A stretch of 64,000 nucleotides of DNA from Nostoc sp. MG11 (GTDB taxonomy: Bacteria > Cyanobacteriota > Cyanobacteriia > Cyanobacteriales > Nostocaceae). This document shows, in pieces, positions 27,258-37,362 of the stretch (the first letter of the stretch is position 1; the number at the start of each line of letters is the position of its first letter). The stretch is taken from positions 159,518 through 223,517 of the forward strand of contig NZ_JACXXN010000010.1 in NCBI RefSeq assembly GCF_014904695.1, written 5' to 3'. The notes beneath the pieces were generated by a model that saw only the letters and a list, made by a program, of their open reading frames with translations, did not search any database and was not told where the DNA came from. The position numbers and the translations under genes were made by a program.

Positions 27258-28487
27258 ATGATTCAATGGAAATCCAACCATACAGGCTCTACTGAACAAA
27301 TTATTAGTGGGTCGAACCCTCTAAGTAAAGTGAAGAGTATCGGTTCAAATCACGCCGTAGAATTACAAAATGTAGAGGGTTATTCCGTGGGCTTATCTAA
27401 AGAAGACCTTATGCTTGAAGATACCCAAGCAGTGTCTTCTTGGATAAAGGCTGATGTTAATAGTGGTGATTCATTGGTATCTAGAACCCTAAAAACCAAA
27501 GGTTCTAAATTGAATGGCTTTGACTCAGAGCCACCCAAGGTTTTAGTGGTTGATGACCATGCTGCTAGTCGCATGACTGCTGTTGCCCTTTTAGCTATGG
27601 AAGGATACGAAGTAATTGAGGCAGACAGTGGTTTTGTTGTTGTAGAATTAGTAACGCAAAAACAACCGGATCTGATTTTGCTGGATGTGATGATGCCGGG
27701 GATGGATGGATTTGAAGTGTGCCAGCTGCTCAAGCAAGATGAGCAGACTAGGTTAATACCAGTAATTTTTGTTACAGCCTTAAATGATAGGCGATCGCGC
27801 ATCCGGGGAATTGAAGTTGGAGCGGATGATTTTCTTACCAAACCCTTTGACCGTGTGGAATTGGCAGCGCGTGTTAAATCCTTAGTGCGGCAGAAGCGTT
27901 TGAATGAAGACTTAGACCATGCCGAACAAGTACTGTTTTCCATTGCCATGTCGATTGAAAGTCGCGATCCTAATACGGGCGATCACTGCGAACGACTAGT
28001 CAAGCTGGGACAAGCGTTTGGGGAATACCTCAACCTTTCACGCTACCAAATTCGGGATTTGATGTGGGGTGGTTATCTCCACGATATCGGTAAAGTGGGT
28101 ATTCCCGACGCGGTGTTGCTGAAAAAAGGTAAACTCAGCCCCGAAGATTGGAAAATTATGAGACAGCACGTTTTGATTGGGGAAAAAATCTGCCAACCAC
28201 TACGCAGTATGCGGGGTGTAATTCCGATCATTCGCCATCACCATGAGCGCTGGGATGGCTCAGGCTACCCCGATAGACTTAAGGGAGATAACATTCCTTT
28301 CTTGGCGCAAGTGTTTCAGTTAATTGATATTTACGATGCCTTAACCAGCGAACGACCTTACAAGAGAGCTTTTACTTCAGAAGAAGCGCTTTTAGTGATG
28401 CGAGAAGAAACTGATTCGGGTTGGCGCAATCCCGAACTAATGCAGCAGTTTACAGAGTTTATTCACTCTTTTGAGGATAGAGAGTAG
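27258..28487 (+). CDS. Response regulator with HD-GYP output domain
   Basis: A 409-residue protein. It has an N-terminal ~92-residue unstructured region, a receiver at about 95-210 (KVLVVDDH, phospho-Asp in LILLDVMMP, Lys in LTKPFD), then a short coiled linker and an HD-GYP domain with HDIGKVGIP and HHHERWDGSGYP, the full metal-ligand set. HD-GYP proteins hydrolyse cyclic-di-GMP (or cGAMP); the catalytic residues are intact. No cognate kinase is next to it. It is monocistronic, followed 130 bp later by glmU. Confidence 0.9.
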   Translation: MIQWKSNHTGSTEQIISGSNPLSKVKSIGSNHAVELQNVEGYSVGLSKEDLMLEDTQAVSSWIKADVNSGDSLVSRTLKTKGSKLNGFDSEPPKVLVVDDHAASRMTAVALLAMEGYEVIEADSGFVVVELVTQKQPDLILLDVMMPGMDGFEVCQLLKQDEQTRLIPVIFVTALNDRRSRIRGIEVGADDFLTKPFDRVELAARVKSLVRQKRLNEDLDHAEQVLFSIAMSIESRDPNTGDHCERLVKLGQAFGEYLNLSRYQIRDLMWGGYLHDIGKVGIPDAVLLKKGKLSPEDWKIMRQHVLIGEKICQPLRSMRGVIPIIRHHHERWDGSGYPDRLKGDNIPFLAQVFQLIDIYDALTSERPYKRAFTSEEALLVMREETDSGWRNPELMQQFTEFIHSFEDRE

Positions 28488-28619
28488 TCAGTAATCAGGA
28501 GATAGAAGATAGGAGCCTTTGATATTTCTGTCTTAGACAATTAGCTGGTATGATTTGAGCCTAAATCTCAAAGCACCAACAATATTTATCACAATTTTAT
28601 TGATAGCTGATAGCTAATT

Positions 28620-30002
28620 ATGGTAGTTGTAGCAATTCTAGCGGCAGGACGCGGCACACGGATGAAATCAAACTTACCCAAAGTTTTACATTCTTTGGGT
28701 GGGCGATCGCTAGTAGAGAGAGTTATCGAAAGTGTAGAACCGCTTTCGCCCTCACGGCGGATAGTAATTGTGGGGTATCAAGCCGAGGAAGTCAAAGCCG
28801 CCATGCATTCAATCCCCACCTTAGAGTTTGTCGAGCAGACTGTACAACTGGGTACTGGTCATGCAATCCAGCAATTACTTGCTTATTTAGAGGATTACAC
28901 TGGGGATTTGCTAGTGCTAAATGGCGATTTGCCTTTAGTACGTACTGAAACCCTCCATCAGTTGTTACAAACTCATCAAGAAAATCAGAACGCTGCCACC
29001 ATCCTCACCTCGCATCTAAGTGATCCCACAGGCTACGGGCGCGTTTTTTGTAACGATGAAAGTATTGTGCAGCAAATTGTTGAACACAAAGATTGTACGC
29101 CTGCTCAAAGACAAAATAGTCGGATTAACGCTGGAGTTTATTGCTTCCGGTGGCAGAATTTGGCAGAGATACTACCGCATCTCCAGGCAAACAATGCCCA
29201 AAAAGAATACTATCTTACCGATGCTGTGACTCAGGTTGGCAAAGTCATGGCAGTCGATGTGGAAGATTACCAAGAAATTCTTGGTATCAACGATCGCCTG
29301 CAACTAGCAACAGCATACGATATTTTGCAAAGACGAGTTAAGGAAAAATGGATGCTGGCGGGTGTTACCCTCATCGATCCTACAAGCATCACTATTGATG
29401 AAACGGTGGAATTACAGCCGGATGTAATTATTGAACCGCAAACACACCTGCGGGGAGATACCACAATTCAAACAGGGAGTCGCATCGGGCCTGGGACTTT
29501 AATAGAAAATAGCCAAATTGGTGAAAATGTTACTGTCAAGTATTCTGTAGTGACGGATAGTATTGTACAGGCAGGAAGCCGGATTGGCCCCTATACCCAT
29601 TTGCGTGGTCATGCACAAGTCGGTGCTGGTTGCCGTGTAGGTAATTTTGTGGAATTGAAAAATACTCAGTTAGGCGATCGCACAAATGTGGCGCATTTAT
29701 CGTATTTGGGCGATACCACTACGGGAAATAAAGTCAATATCGGTGCAGGAACAATTACCGCCAATTATGACGGCGTGAATAAAAATCGTACCATTATAGG
29801 CGATCGCACTAGCACAGGTTCCAATACTACCTTAGTTGCACCAGTAACTCTAGGAAACGATGTTTATGTAGCAGCAGGTTCGACTGTTACAGAAGATGTC
29901 TCGGATGATTCCTTGGTGATTGCTCGTGAGCATCAAGTGATCAAACCGGGTTGGGTATCAAAGAAACGTTCAGCCCAAAGCCAACAACCGAAATCTAGCT
30001 GA
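28620..30002 (+). CDS. glmU: Bifunctional GlmU (GlcNAc-1-P uridyltransferase / GlcN-1-P acetyltransferase)
   Basis: A 460-residue protein with the two activities that make UDP-GlcNAc for peptidoglycan and LPS. The N-terminal pyrophosphorylase (about 1-228) begins [18 protein letters not shown] and has VLNGDLPL. The C-terminal left-handed beta-helix (about 250-450) has hexapeptide repeats, with catalytic-His-like GPYTHLRG and the SYLGDTTTG and [16 protein letters not shown] motifs. The length matches GlmU. The ATG at 28620 is directly followed by the nucleotide-binding loop. Confidence 0.97.
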   Translation: MVVVAILAAGRGTRMKSNLPKVLHSLGGRSLVERVIESVEPLSPSRRIVIVGYQAEEVKAAMHSIPTLEFVEQTVQLGTGHAIQQLLAYLEDYTGDLLVLNGDLPLVRTETLHQLLQTHQENQNAATILTSHLSDPTGYGRVFCNDESIVQQIVEHKDCTPAQRQNSRINAGVYCFRWQNLAEILPHLQANNAQKEYYLTDAVTQVGKVMAVDVEDYQEILGINDRLQLATAYDILQRRVKEKWMLAGVTLIDPTSITIDETVELQPDVIIEPQTHLRGDTTIQTGSRIGPGTLIENSQIGENVTVKYSVVTDSIVQAGSRIGPYTHLRGHAQVGAGCRVGNFVELKNTQLGDRTNVAHLSYLGDTTTGNKVNIGAGTITANYDGVNKNRTIIGDRTSTGSNTTLVAPVTLGNDVYVAAGSTVTEDVSDDSLVIAREHQVIKPGWVSKKRSAQSQQPKSS

Positions 30003-30019
30003 TAGCTTCAGGCTGATAG

Positions 30020-30976
30020 CTAAGACAAACAGCCAACTTCTGTATTTTCAGGAAGTTCCAAAGTATCATTTACTGCTACGCCATCATGGTACGCAGCGAG
30101 TAAGACTTGGCTGGTTTTACCCCAAGCTATCGCCCCACTAGCATCTAGAGCGATCGCCCCCAAATCCCGTTTGTTCTGGTGGGCTTCCATAAAGGAGCGC
30201 TGCATAGCATCCTTAAGGGACATCCCATCAGTGACGCGTACTACAACCCTTGCTGCTAAGCACTCATCAATGATGTCTTCTCCAATACCAGTGCAGCTGA
30301 CCGCAGCATGACCAGTAGCATAGTTGCCTGCTGGCATTGCTGAATCACTTACCCGCCCAATTCGCTCAAAGCCTTTGCCACCAGTGGAAGTGCCAGCAGC
30401 TAGTTTACCATAGCCATCTAAAGCTACTACTCCTATGGTGCCGCGTCGGGCGTTACTGGTTTCTACTAGTTCGGGTTCTGCTACTACACCAGCCATCGTA
30501 CTTTTAAAGTTATCCTGGCGTTCCTGTATCCACTCTTGCAACCGCAAATCAGTTAAAGCATTGTAGATGGGAATTTGCATTTCTCGCGCCAACTCAGCTG
30601 ATCCGTAATCCGACAACACTCGGTCTGGGGAGTTTTGTAAAAATTGCGCCAACTCAATGGGATTTTTCACACGTGAGATATTAATCACGCCACTGAAGCG
30701 CCCTAATGCACCATCCATCAGAGAAGCACTCATGCGGATTTGACCATCAGATTGCAGTACTGAACCAGTGCCAGAATTAAAGCAGGGGTCATCTTCGAGT
30801 ATGTAGCATCCTTGCACCACTGCTTCGCAAGCAGTTGCTCCAGACAATAGAAGAGAATAGACTTCTTCTACTACCTTATGGAGCGATCGGCGCACTACCT
30901 CTATTCCCCCTTTCCCGTGGAGAGAACTACCAGCCCCTCCATGAATAATTAATTTAGGTTGCACCTGTAGCTTCAT
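30020..30976 (-). CDS. Isoaspartyl peptidase / L-asparaginase (Ntn hydrolase)
   Basis: A 318-residue plant-type asparaginase. IHGGAGSSLHGKGG opens the alpha subunit. The autocleavage site is in NARRGTIGVVALD, with the new N-terminal Thr (near 178) as nucleophile; GKLAAGTSTGG follows, as usual. The enzyme cleaves iso-Asp dipeptides and Asn and helps degrade cyanophycin-derived beta-Asp-Arg in cyanobacteria, as known for homologues. It is convergent with glmU (17 bp between stops). All catalytic residues I looked for are present. Confidence 0.92.
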   Translation of the reverse strand: MKLQVQPKLIIHGGAGSSLHGKGGIEVVRRSLHKVVEEVYSLLLSGATACEAVVQGCYILEDDPCFNSGTGSVLQSDGQIRMSASLMDGALGRFSGVINISRVKNPIELAQFLQNSPDRVLSDYGSAELAREMQIPIYNALTDLRLQEWIQERQDNFKSTMAGVVAEPELVETSNARRGTIGVVALDGYGKLAAGTSTGGKGFERIGRVSDSAMPAGNYATGHAAVSCTGIGEDIIDECLAARVVVRVTDGMSLKDAMQRSFMEAHQNKRDLGAIALDASGAIAWGKTSQVLLAAYHDGVAVNDTLELPENTEVGCLS

Positions 30977-31104
30977 CTATCTCTTGCGCTATTTGCGTCT
31001 CACTTGCGGTTCGTTTCACTAGGGATTGGATATTAAGGATTGGGTACTGGGTATTGGGAAGAATTTAGTTCCCAAGATTAGTTCTAATCCCCAGTCTCTA
31101 ATCT

Positions 31105-31269
31105 CTAGTCCCCGGTCACTGTAATTCCAGAACGGCGACGGCGACAACGTTCTGAACAGTATTTCACTTCGTCCCAGCAATCTTCCCATTTCTTGCGCCA
31201 TGTGAAAGGACGTTGACATACCGGACAGATTTTTGTGGGCAGGTCAGATTTAGAACGAGCATGTCCCAT
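31105..31269 (-). CDS. DUF2256 small zinc-ribbon protein
   Basis: A 54-residue frame. It begins [20 protein letters not shown], then [25 protein letters not shown]: two Cys pairs (CPVC, CSERC) and WRKKW typical of DUF2256, a short zinc-ribbon family of unknown role, often next to cryptochrome/photolyase genes (none here). ATG at 31267-31269, stop TAG (CTA at 31105). It lies upstream of the leftward isoaspartyl peptidase gene on the same strand. Confidence 0.88.
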   Translation of the reverse strand: MGHARSKSDLPTKICPVCQRPFTWRKKWEDCWDEVKYCSERCRRRRSGITVTGD

Positions 31270-31740
31270 ATGAACACTGTGCGGATTAGAATTTTATTTC
31301 TGAGAGAGATGGAAGATAATTATAACTAGTTTGCTACGAAGGGAGGATACTTTTGACAAACAAATGTATAGTCAATCTCTCTATAGGCTTATTTCTCGAC
31401 AACCTATTTGAAAAGATAAAACTATAGGCAGATGCTTCAACGCTCAAATAAGTTGGTGCATCTCTCCAAAGATGGTTTTCGTAGCATTCTCAGGAAACGA
31501 AGAGATAAACCAACAGAAGTTACAAACGGCGACTCTCATCAGCATCAGCTAGGCGATCGCCTTTTTCAGTTTTTTTGGAATTGCAAGGGTGCGATCGTCC
31601 GCCTGCTTGCGTAGTCGAAACTGGAGCAGAGTAAGGTCGGGCGGTTGATCATTGGGGACGACGTTGGCCATTGGTGTCAACTTAACGTGAAAGCCTAGTC
31701 TGATAAGCATTTCAAAGTTTTTCGATGTACCACCTAGATT
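31270..31740. other. Intergenic region, no gene supported
   Basis: It contains a 60-codon rightward frame (31432-31614) with no protein-like pattern and HIP1 sites near 31552. It should contain the promoter of the DUF2256 gene; nothing else recognised. Confidence 0.45.
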
Positions 31741-31864
31741 TGAGATCCCCCCTAACCCACGCCAGTCGCTCCACTTGGGGAGACCCCAAGACCGCGCTGG
31801 CTCCCCTTTTTAAGGGGGGAATTAGAATCGAATGCCCCCTTTTGAAGGGGGTTGGGGGATCTGA
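31741..31864. repeat. Palindromic GGGGGATC-type repeat element
   Basis: The outer arms GATCCCCCC(T)AACCC and GGGTTGGGGGATC are inverted, with inner hairpins (CTTTTTAAGGGG and CCCCCTTTTGAAGGGGG). The shape and the AGATCCCCC ends resemble dispersed palindromic/MITE-like repeats of Nostocales. It abuts the MFS remnant and lacks coding capacity. Confidence 0.7.
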
Positions 31865-31894
31865 AACTACGGGAAATTGAGTGTTTGAGCTTAA

Positions 31895-32275
31895 GTTGGC
31901 ACCAATGGACGTTGGCTAATTCCGTCAGGACTAGTTATGGCAGGCCTAGCTGGTATTGTTATGATTTTCGATATTCCTGCATATGTCACGACGATCGCGG
32001 TTCTGTTCTTATCTTTGGGGTACGACCTTACACAACCTTTGTTTGTGGGTATTGTGACCGACTTGGGGGATGACAATAATTTAGGTCAAACTATGGGATT
32101 CAAAGTGTTTACACTGTTCACTGGATTTGGTGTTGGCAGCCTCATCTTTGGAGAACTACTGCACTTTGGATTTGGGATATCTCTTGCCATTTTTGGCGGC
32201 ATTGAGTTAATTTCTGGTTTGATAGCAATTCCACTATTTTGGCAGGAAGTCCCATCTCGATTGCGCTCAGAATGA
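31895..32275 (+). pseudogene. MFS transporter remnant (C-terminal part)
   Basis: A frame of about 127 residues, open from 31895 and with an ATG at 31937. It reads as the C-terminal membrane helices of a major facilitator (VMAGLAGIVMIFDIPAY, IAVLFLSLGYDLTQPLF, LGQTMGFKVFTLFTGFGVGSLIF, FGFGISLAIFGGIELISGLIAIPLF). The N-terminal two thirds are gone and a palindromic element lies where they should be. It is a decayed gene or a truncation by repeat insertion. Confidence 0.75.
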
Positions 32276-32367
32276 CAATTCATATCTTGATTCAGCAATG
32301 CCACTTATCGCTTAGTTCTATGCTGTTTGTGCTTTGGGCTATCGGCTTGCTGTGAAAATTCAAATTA

Positions 32368-33210
32368 CTATTGCCCATTTTTCATGACTATTTTTTGCAT
32401 TCCCCAAAAAATTAAATTTGGTTCCACAATTAAATGTGCAGCAATTTTGGGAAATTGGGATTGTAGGTAGTTTATCAACAGACTGCGATCGCCTCCTTTA
32501 ATCGCAACCTTTCCTTCAGGAAATAAATTCCACCACGCCTCAATAAAATCTTTGATTCCAGCTAATAAAGTGTAAATCACTCCGCTTTGAATTGCCTCTG
32601 GTGTATTGAGAGCAAAGCGTTGAGGTAGCGTGAAATTGTGTGTCTCTACAAGTGGTAATTGCCCTGTTTCTTGACCTAGAGTTGCAAATTGCAACCCTAT
32701 TCCCGGTAGAATTGCTCCCCCAACCAGACATTGATTTGCATCTGCACCTGTAAAAGTCAACGCTGTTCCAGCATCAATAACCAGCATCGGAAAACCCCAA
32801 GTTTTCCCCGCACCCCACAAAGCTAAGGCGCGGTCAATTCCCAGCGTCGGATACATTTCCTTCAGCGGTACTTGGTCTAAGGTAATAACGCGAATATGGG
32901 AATACTTTTGCCAAAGCGCTGTTTGCTTAGGAACTACAGAAGCTACAAAAAGGGCTAGATAAGAAGATGTCTCTGCAATAATTTCTTTTTGTTTTCTACT
33001 CCGCTTAGTAAGTGGAAAAATTTCTGCTGGTAAATCATCCAGTGTTCGACATTGAGCCATTTGCTGTATGACAGATTCAGGTAAATGGTTAGTATCCCAA
33101 ACACACTCCAAAGTTTCGCCTATAAATAACGCCCAATGCAACCGGGAATTCCCAATTTCCAGAGCTAACCAAAGATTTTCTCTGTATTCTGGATGTTTTT
33201 GTAGTTTCAC
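32368..33210 (-). CDS. coaX: Type III pantothenate kinase
   Basis: A 280-residue protein with the ASKHA-fold signatures of Coa[16 protein letters not shown] (phosphate-binding loop; the first Asp of the usual DxGNT is replaced by Glu), [12 protein letters not shown] and [11 protein letters not shown]. It phosphorylates pantothenate with ATP, the first step of CoA synthesis, and is not inhibited by CoA in studied homologues. It is divergent from flv3 with a 109-bp shared gap. The start ATG is at 33210. Confidence 0.9.
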   Translation of the reverse strand: MKLQKHPEYRENLWLALEIGNSRLHWALFIGETLECVWDTNHLPESVIQQMAQCRTLDDLPAEIFPLTKRSRKQKEIIAETSSYLALFVASVVPKQTALWQKYSHIRVITLDQVPLKEMYPTLGIDRALALWGAGKTWGFPMLVIDAGTALTFTGADANQCLVGGAILPGIGLQFATLGQETGQLPLVETHNFTLPQRFALNTPEAIQSGVIYTLLAGIKDFIEAWWNLFPEGKVAIKGGDRSLLINYLQSQFPKIAAHLIVEPNLIFWGMQKIVMKNGQ

Positions 33211-33319
33211 ACTTTTAATTTTTTTAAGTCAGCCATAGGTTTTTTAATAAAATTTAACATTCCAGGCGTGTAACAATAAAACCAGAGGAATAAATACTCA
33301 ATTTGTCAAGGAGGGAGTT

Positions 33320-35044
33320 ATGGTAGCGCTCACCGAAAAAACTGAAAAACGGCTCACCATACAGACTTTGGAAATCGCTCAAGATACGACGGCAATTCGC
33401 TCTTTGGACTGGGATCGTGATCGCTTCGATATTGAGTTTGGTCTGCAAAACGGTACTACTTACAACTCGTTTCTCATCCGAGGCGAGCAGACTGCCTTAG
33501 TTGATACCTCCCATGAAAAGTTTCGTCAACTATATTTTGATACGCTCACTGGATTAATCAACCCAAAAGAGATTGATTATTTGATCATCAGCCACACCGA
33601 GCCAGACCACAGCGGTTTAGTTAAAGATATGCTGCAACTAGCCCCGGAAATCACCGTTGTTGGTTCTAAAGTGGCGATTCAGTTTCTTGAGGATTTGGTA
33701 CATCAGCCATTTAAGCGGCGGATTGTGAAAAATGGCGATCGCTTAGATTTAGGTAACGGTCACGAATTTGAATTTGTCATTGCACCCAATTTACACTGGC
33801 CAGACACTATCTTCAGCTTCGATCACAAAACCAAAATTCTCTACACCTGCGATGCTTTTGGGTTGCATTATTGCTCAGATAGCACGTTTGACGAAGACTT
33901 GGCGGCTATCGAAGCAGACTTTCATTACTACTACGATTGCTTGATGGGGCCGAATGCGCGATCAGTCTTGTCTGCCCTCAAGCGGATGGCGGAACTGAAA
34001 ACCATCGACATGATTGCCACAGGTCACGGGCCGCTATTATCTCATAATGTTGAGGAGCTAACTGGACGTTACCGCACTTGGAGCCAAAACCAAACCAAGG
34101 CAGAAACAGCAATTGGGATATTTTACGTTTCCGAATATGGGTATAGCGATCGCCTAGCTCAAGCAATTGCCAACGGTATCAGCAAAACTGGTGTCGCTGT
34201 GGAAATTGTGGACTTGGGGTCAGAAGTAGATTTACAAGAACTGCGGGAACTAGTTAGCCGTTGTACAGGACTTGTGGTTGGTGTGCCTCCTGCTTCTGGT
34301 GCTGCTAGCATCCAAGCCGCACTCAGCACAGTTTTAGGATCTGCCAAAGAAAAGCAAGCCATAGGCGTATTTGAAACTGGCGGTGGCGATGATGAACCGA
34401 TAGATCCTCTGTTGAGTAAATTCCGCAATTTGGGTTTGACAACAGTTTTCCCGGCGATTCGGATTAAACAAACACCCACAGAAAATACCTACAAGCTGTG
34501 TGAAGAAGCGGGTACAGACTTAGGTCAATGGGTAACACGCGATCGCAGCATCAAAGCGATGAAATCCCTAGGTGCTGACCTAGATAAAGCATTAGGCAGA
34601 CTCAGCGGCGGGTTATACATAATCACCGCCAAAAAAGGCGATGTCTCCAGTGCAATGTTAGCCTCTTGGGTAAGTCAAGCTAGCTTCAAACCGCTAGGAT
34701 TTTCCATTGCAGTCGCCAAAGACAGAGCAATTGAATCACTAATGCAAGTAGGCGATCGCTTTGTCCTCAACGTCTTAGAAGAAGGCAATTACCAAAAACT
34801 CATGAAGCACTTTTTGAAGCGGTTTACCCCTGGTGCTGATCGTTTTGAAGGTGTAAGAACTCAGCCAGCCGAAAATGGAACTCCCATCCTCACCGATGCC
34901 CTCGCATACATGGAGTGCGAAGTCGTCAGTAGAATGGACTGCGGCGACCACTGGGCGGTATACAGCACCGTTTACGCCGGACGAGTGAGTAAGCCAGATG
35001 CTTTAACAGCAGTTCACCATCGCAAAGTCGGAAACCACTATTAA
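33320..35044 (+). CDS. flv3: Class C flavodiiron protein, Flv3-type
   Basis: A 574-residue protein with three modules: metallo-beta-lactamase-like (about 25-260), flavodoxin-like (about 265-410) and NAD(P)H:flavin reductase-like (about 430-574). The diiron ligand set is canonical: H92-T-E94-P-D96-H97, a later Asp in CDAFGLHYC and His in ATGHGP. It therefore belongs with Flv3/Flv4 types. Flv1/Flv3 reduce O2 to water at PSI, without ROS. The start has GGAGGGAG before ATG at 33320. The directly adjacent partner and absence of a gene between them resemble the heterocyst flv3B-flv1B pair of Anabaena; the paralogue call is inference. Confidence 0.93.
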   Translation: MVALTEKTEKRLTIQTLEIAQDTTAIRSLDWDRDRFDIEFGLQNGTTYNSFLIRGEQTALVDTSHEKFRQLYFDTLTGLINPKEIDYLIISHTEPDHSGLVKDMLQLAPEITVVGSKVAIQFLEDLVHQPFKRRIVKNGDRLDLGNGHEFEFVIAPNLHWPDTIFSFDHKTKILYTCDAFGLHYCSDSTFDEDLAAIEADFHYYYDCLMGPNARSVLSALKRMAELKTIDMIATGHGPLLSHNVEELTGRYRTWSQNQTKAETAIGIFYVSEYGYSDRLAQAIANGISKTGVAVEIVDLGSEVDLQELRELVSRCTGLVVGVPPASGAASIQAALSTVLGSAKEKQAIGVFETGGGDDEPIDPLLSKFRNLGLTTVFPAIRIKQTPTENTYKLCEEAGTDLGQWVTRDRSIKAMKSLGADLDKALGRLSGGLYIITAKKGDVSSAMLASWVSQASFKPLGFSIAVAKDRAIESLMQVGDRFVLNVLEEGNYQKLMKHFLKRFTPGADRFEGVRTQPAENGTPILTDALAYMECEVVSRMDCGDHWAVYSTVYAGRVSKPDALTAVHHRKVGNHY

Positions 35045-35200
35045 TTTTGGATTTGGGATTTTAGATTAATAATCCAAAATCCCAAAACACTCAATAAAAA
35101 AGTATTTGTGCAGGATGGCCATCCCTACTTAATATCCAGAATTTGGATGTTTAATTAACAATCCAAAATCTAAAATCTAAAATCTAAAATTGTTTCAGCC

Positions 35201-36913
35201 ATGTCAGTAAATAAACCCCGCGACGTTCAAGTTTATCCAATTGCTACAGATACAAGAGTACTGCGATCGCGCAGTTGGTCAAGGCTCAGATTTGAAATTG
35301 AATATGCTCTTGCCAAGGGTACAACTGCCAACTCTTATTTAATTGAAGGCGATAAAACTGCCATCATTGACCCTCCAGGTGAAACGTTTACGCAAATTTA
35401 TTTAGAAGCTTTGCAACAGCGTTTCGATGTCACAAAACTAGATTATGTAATTTTGGGTCACGTCAATCCTAACCGCGCTGAAACTTTAAAAGCTTTGCTG
35501 GAAATTGCTCCTCAAATCACCTTTGTGTGTTCTAATCCAGGGGCAAAAAATTTGCGTGGAGCGTTGGGAAACCCAGATTTGCCAATAATTGTGATGCGAG
35601 GGGAAGAAATCCTAGATTTAGGTCAGGGACACCATCTACAGTTTATTCCTACCCCTAATCCCCGCTACGCAGATCAACTTTGCACCTACGACCCGCAAAC
35701 AGAAATTCTCTACTCAGATAAGCTATTTGGGGCGCATGTTTGCGGAGATCAGGTATTTGATGAAGGTTGGGAAATCTATAACGAAGATCGGCGCTATTAT
35801 TTTGATTGCCTGATGGCTCCTCACGCCCGTCAAATTGAAACAGCGCTAGATAAACTAGCCGATTTTCCCGTGAGAATGTATGCTACCGGACACGGGCCTT
35901 TGGTACGCTATGGCTTAATCGATTTGACCAAAGCTTATCGAGAGTGGAGTCAGCAGCAAACATCGGCTGATTTGACAGTAGCGTTGATTTATGCATCAGC
36001 TTACGGAAATACTACAACTTTAGCCCAGGCGATCGCTCGTGGCATTACAAAAGCTGGCGTCGCTGTAGAATCGATTAACTGCGAATTTACCGACCCTGAA
36101 GATATCCGCGCAGCTGTGGAAAAATCTGCTGGCTTTGTCATCGGTTCCCCCACCCTTGGCGGACATGCACCCACACCCGTACAAACAGCTTTGGGAATTG
36201 TCCTATCCACCGCCACCAACAATCAACTTGCTGGTGTGTTTGGTTCCTTTGGCTGGAGTGGTGAAGCCGTTGATTTAATTGAAGGCAAACTAAAAGATGC
36301 TGGTTATCGGTTTGGTTTTGACACCATCCGCGTCAAATTCAAACCCAACGATGCAACTCTGCAATTGTGCGAAGAAGCCGGAACCGACTTTGCTCAAGCA
36401 CTGAAGAAAGCTAAGAAAGTGCGATCGCCAAGTCAACCTGCGACTACTGTAGAACAAGCAGTTGGTCGAATTGTTGGCTCTCTTTGCGTTCTCACTGCCA
36501 AGGAAGGCGATAGATCGAGTGCTATGTTAGCCTCTTGGGTGTCTCAAGCCAGCTTTAATCCGCCTGGTTTAACCATCGCCGTAGCCAAAGACCGCGCCAT
36601 AGAAACTCTGACACACTCAGGAGACAAATTTGTCCTCAACATCCTCAAAGAAGGCAATCACTTAGGTTTGATGAAGCACTTCCTTAAGCCTTTCGGCCCA
36701 GCACAAGACCGATTTGCTGGTGTTGCTACCGAAGAAACTGAAAACGGCTCTCCTGTTCTTACAGATGCTCTGGCGTACTTGGAATGTTCTGTACAAAATC
36801 GGATGGAATCGGGTGATCATTGGCTGGTTTATGCAACTGTCGAGAATGGCAAAGTTTTAAATCAAGATGGTGTCACCGCCGTGCATCATCGCAAGTCGGG
36901 AACTCATTATTAA
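35201..36913 (+). CDS. flv1: Class C flavodiiron protein, Flv1-type (non-canonical diiron site)
   Basis: A 570-residue protein with the same three-module layout as its neighbour, 156 bp downstream. The diiron motif is changed from HxExDH to H87-V-N-P-N-R92, so the usual iron ligands are lost, a mark of Flv1/Flv2 partners that work as heterodimers with Flv3/Flv4. The flavodoxin and flavin-reductase parts keep the GSFGWSGEAVDLIEG and FVLNILKEGNHLGL patterns. Together with flv3 it should form the O2-reducing heterodimer. The intergenic stretch holds AATCTAA-type short repeats. Confidence 0.92.
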   Translation: MSVNKPRDVQVYPIATDTRVLRSRSWSRLRFEIEYALAKGTTANSYLIEGDKTAIIDPPGETFTQIYLEALQQRFDVTKLDYVILGHVNPNRAETLKALLEIAPQITFVCSNPGAKNLRGALGNPDLPIIVMRGEEILDLGQGHHLQFIPTPNPRYADQLCTYDPQTEILYSDKLFGAHVCGDQVFDEGWEIYNEDRRYYFDCLMAPHARQIETALDKLADFPVRMYATGHGPLVRYGLIDLTKAYREWSQQQTSADLTVALIYASAYGNTTTLAQAIARGITKAGVAVESINCEFTDPEDIRAAVEKSAGFVIGSPTLGGHAPTPVQTALGIVLSTATNNQLAGVFGSFGWSGEAVDLIEGKLKDAGYRFGFDTIRVKFKPNDATLQLCEEAGTDFAQALKKAKKVRSPSQPATTVEQAVGRIVGSLCVLTAKEGDRSSAMLASWVSQASFNPPGLTIAVAKDRAIETLTHSGDKFVLNILKEGNHLGLMKHFLKPFGPAQDRFAGVATEETENGSPVLTDALAYLECSVQNRMESGDHWLVYATVENGKVLNQDGVTAVHHRKSGTHY

Positions 36914-37019
36914 TTGGGCATGGGGCAATTGTACTGAGCGACTCGAAGTATTGGACATTGGGGATTGGGAATAGAAAATTCTTCTCCAGTCTCTAGAAAT
37001 GAAGTTTAGACATTTCGGC

Positions 37020-37250
37020 GTTCCGAGTTCTGAACACGAAGTTCCGAGTTCTGAGCACAAAGTTCCGAGTTCTGAGCACGAAGTTCCGAGTTCCGAGCAC
37101 GAAGTTCCGAGTTCTGAACACGAAGTTCCGAGTTCTGAACACGAAGTTCCGAGTTCTGAGCATGAAGTTCCGAGTTCTGAGCATGAAGTTCCGAGTTCTG
37201 AGCATGAAGTTCCGAGTTCCGAACACGAAGTTTCGAGTTCTGAGGTAAAA
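37020..37250 (+). repeat. 21-bp minisatellite, 10 copies plus a partial
   Basis: Units start every 21 bp from 37020 (GTTCCGAGTTCTGAGCACGAA type), ending in a variant copy at 37230. Variation is limited to CAC/CAT, GAG/GAA and TCT/TCC. The frame is open on both strands (for instance VPSSEHE units on +), so the ORFs here are not genes. It sits directly upstream of a truncated PIN gene. Confidence 0.9.
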
Positions 37251-37362
37251 AGTAGAAGTTTTGAGAGTGATCGCAGTTTTGGATGTCTAGCAGATGACAC
37301 CATTAGTGGTGCTATGGCAGAAGCTTCAGCCTGTGTTGGGAACACTTCTTACGCTTGCTCAG

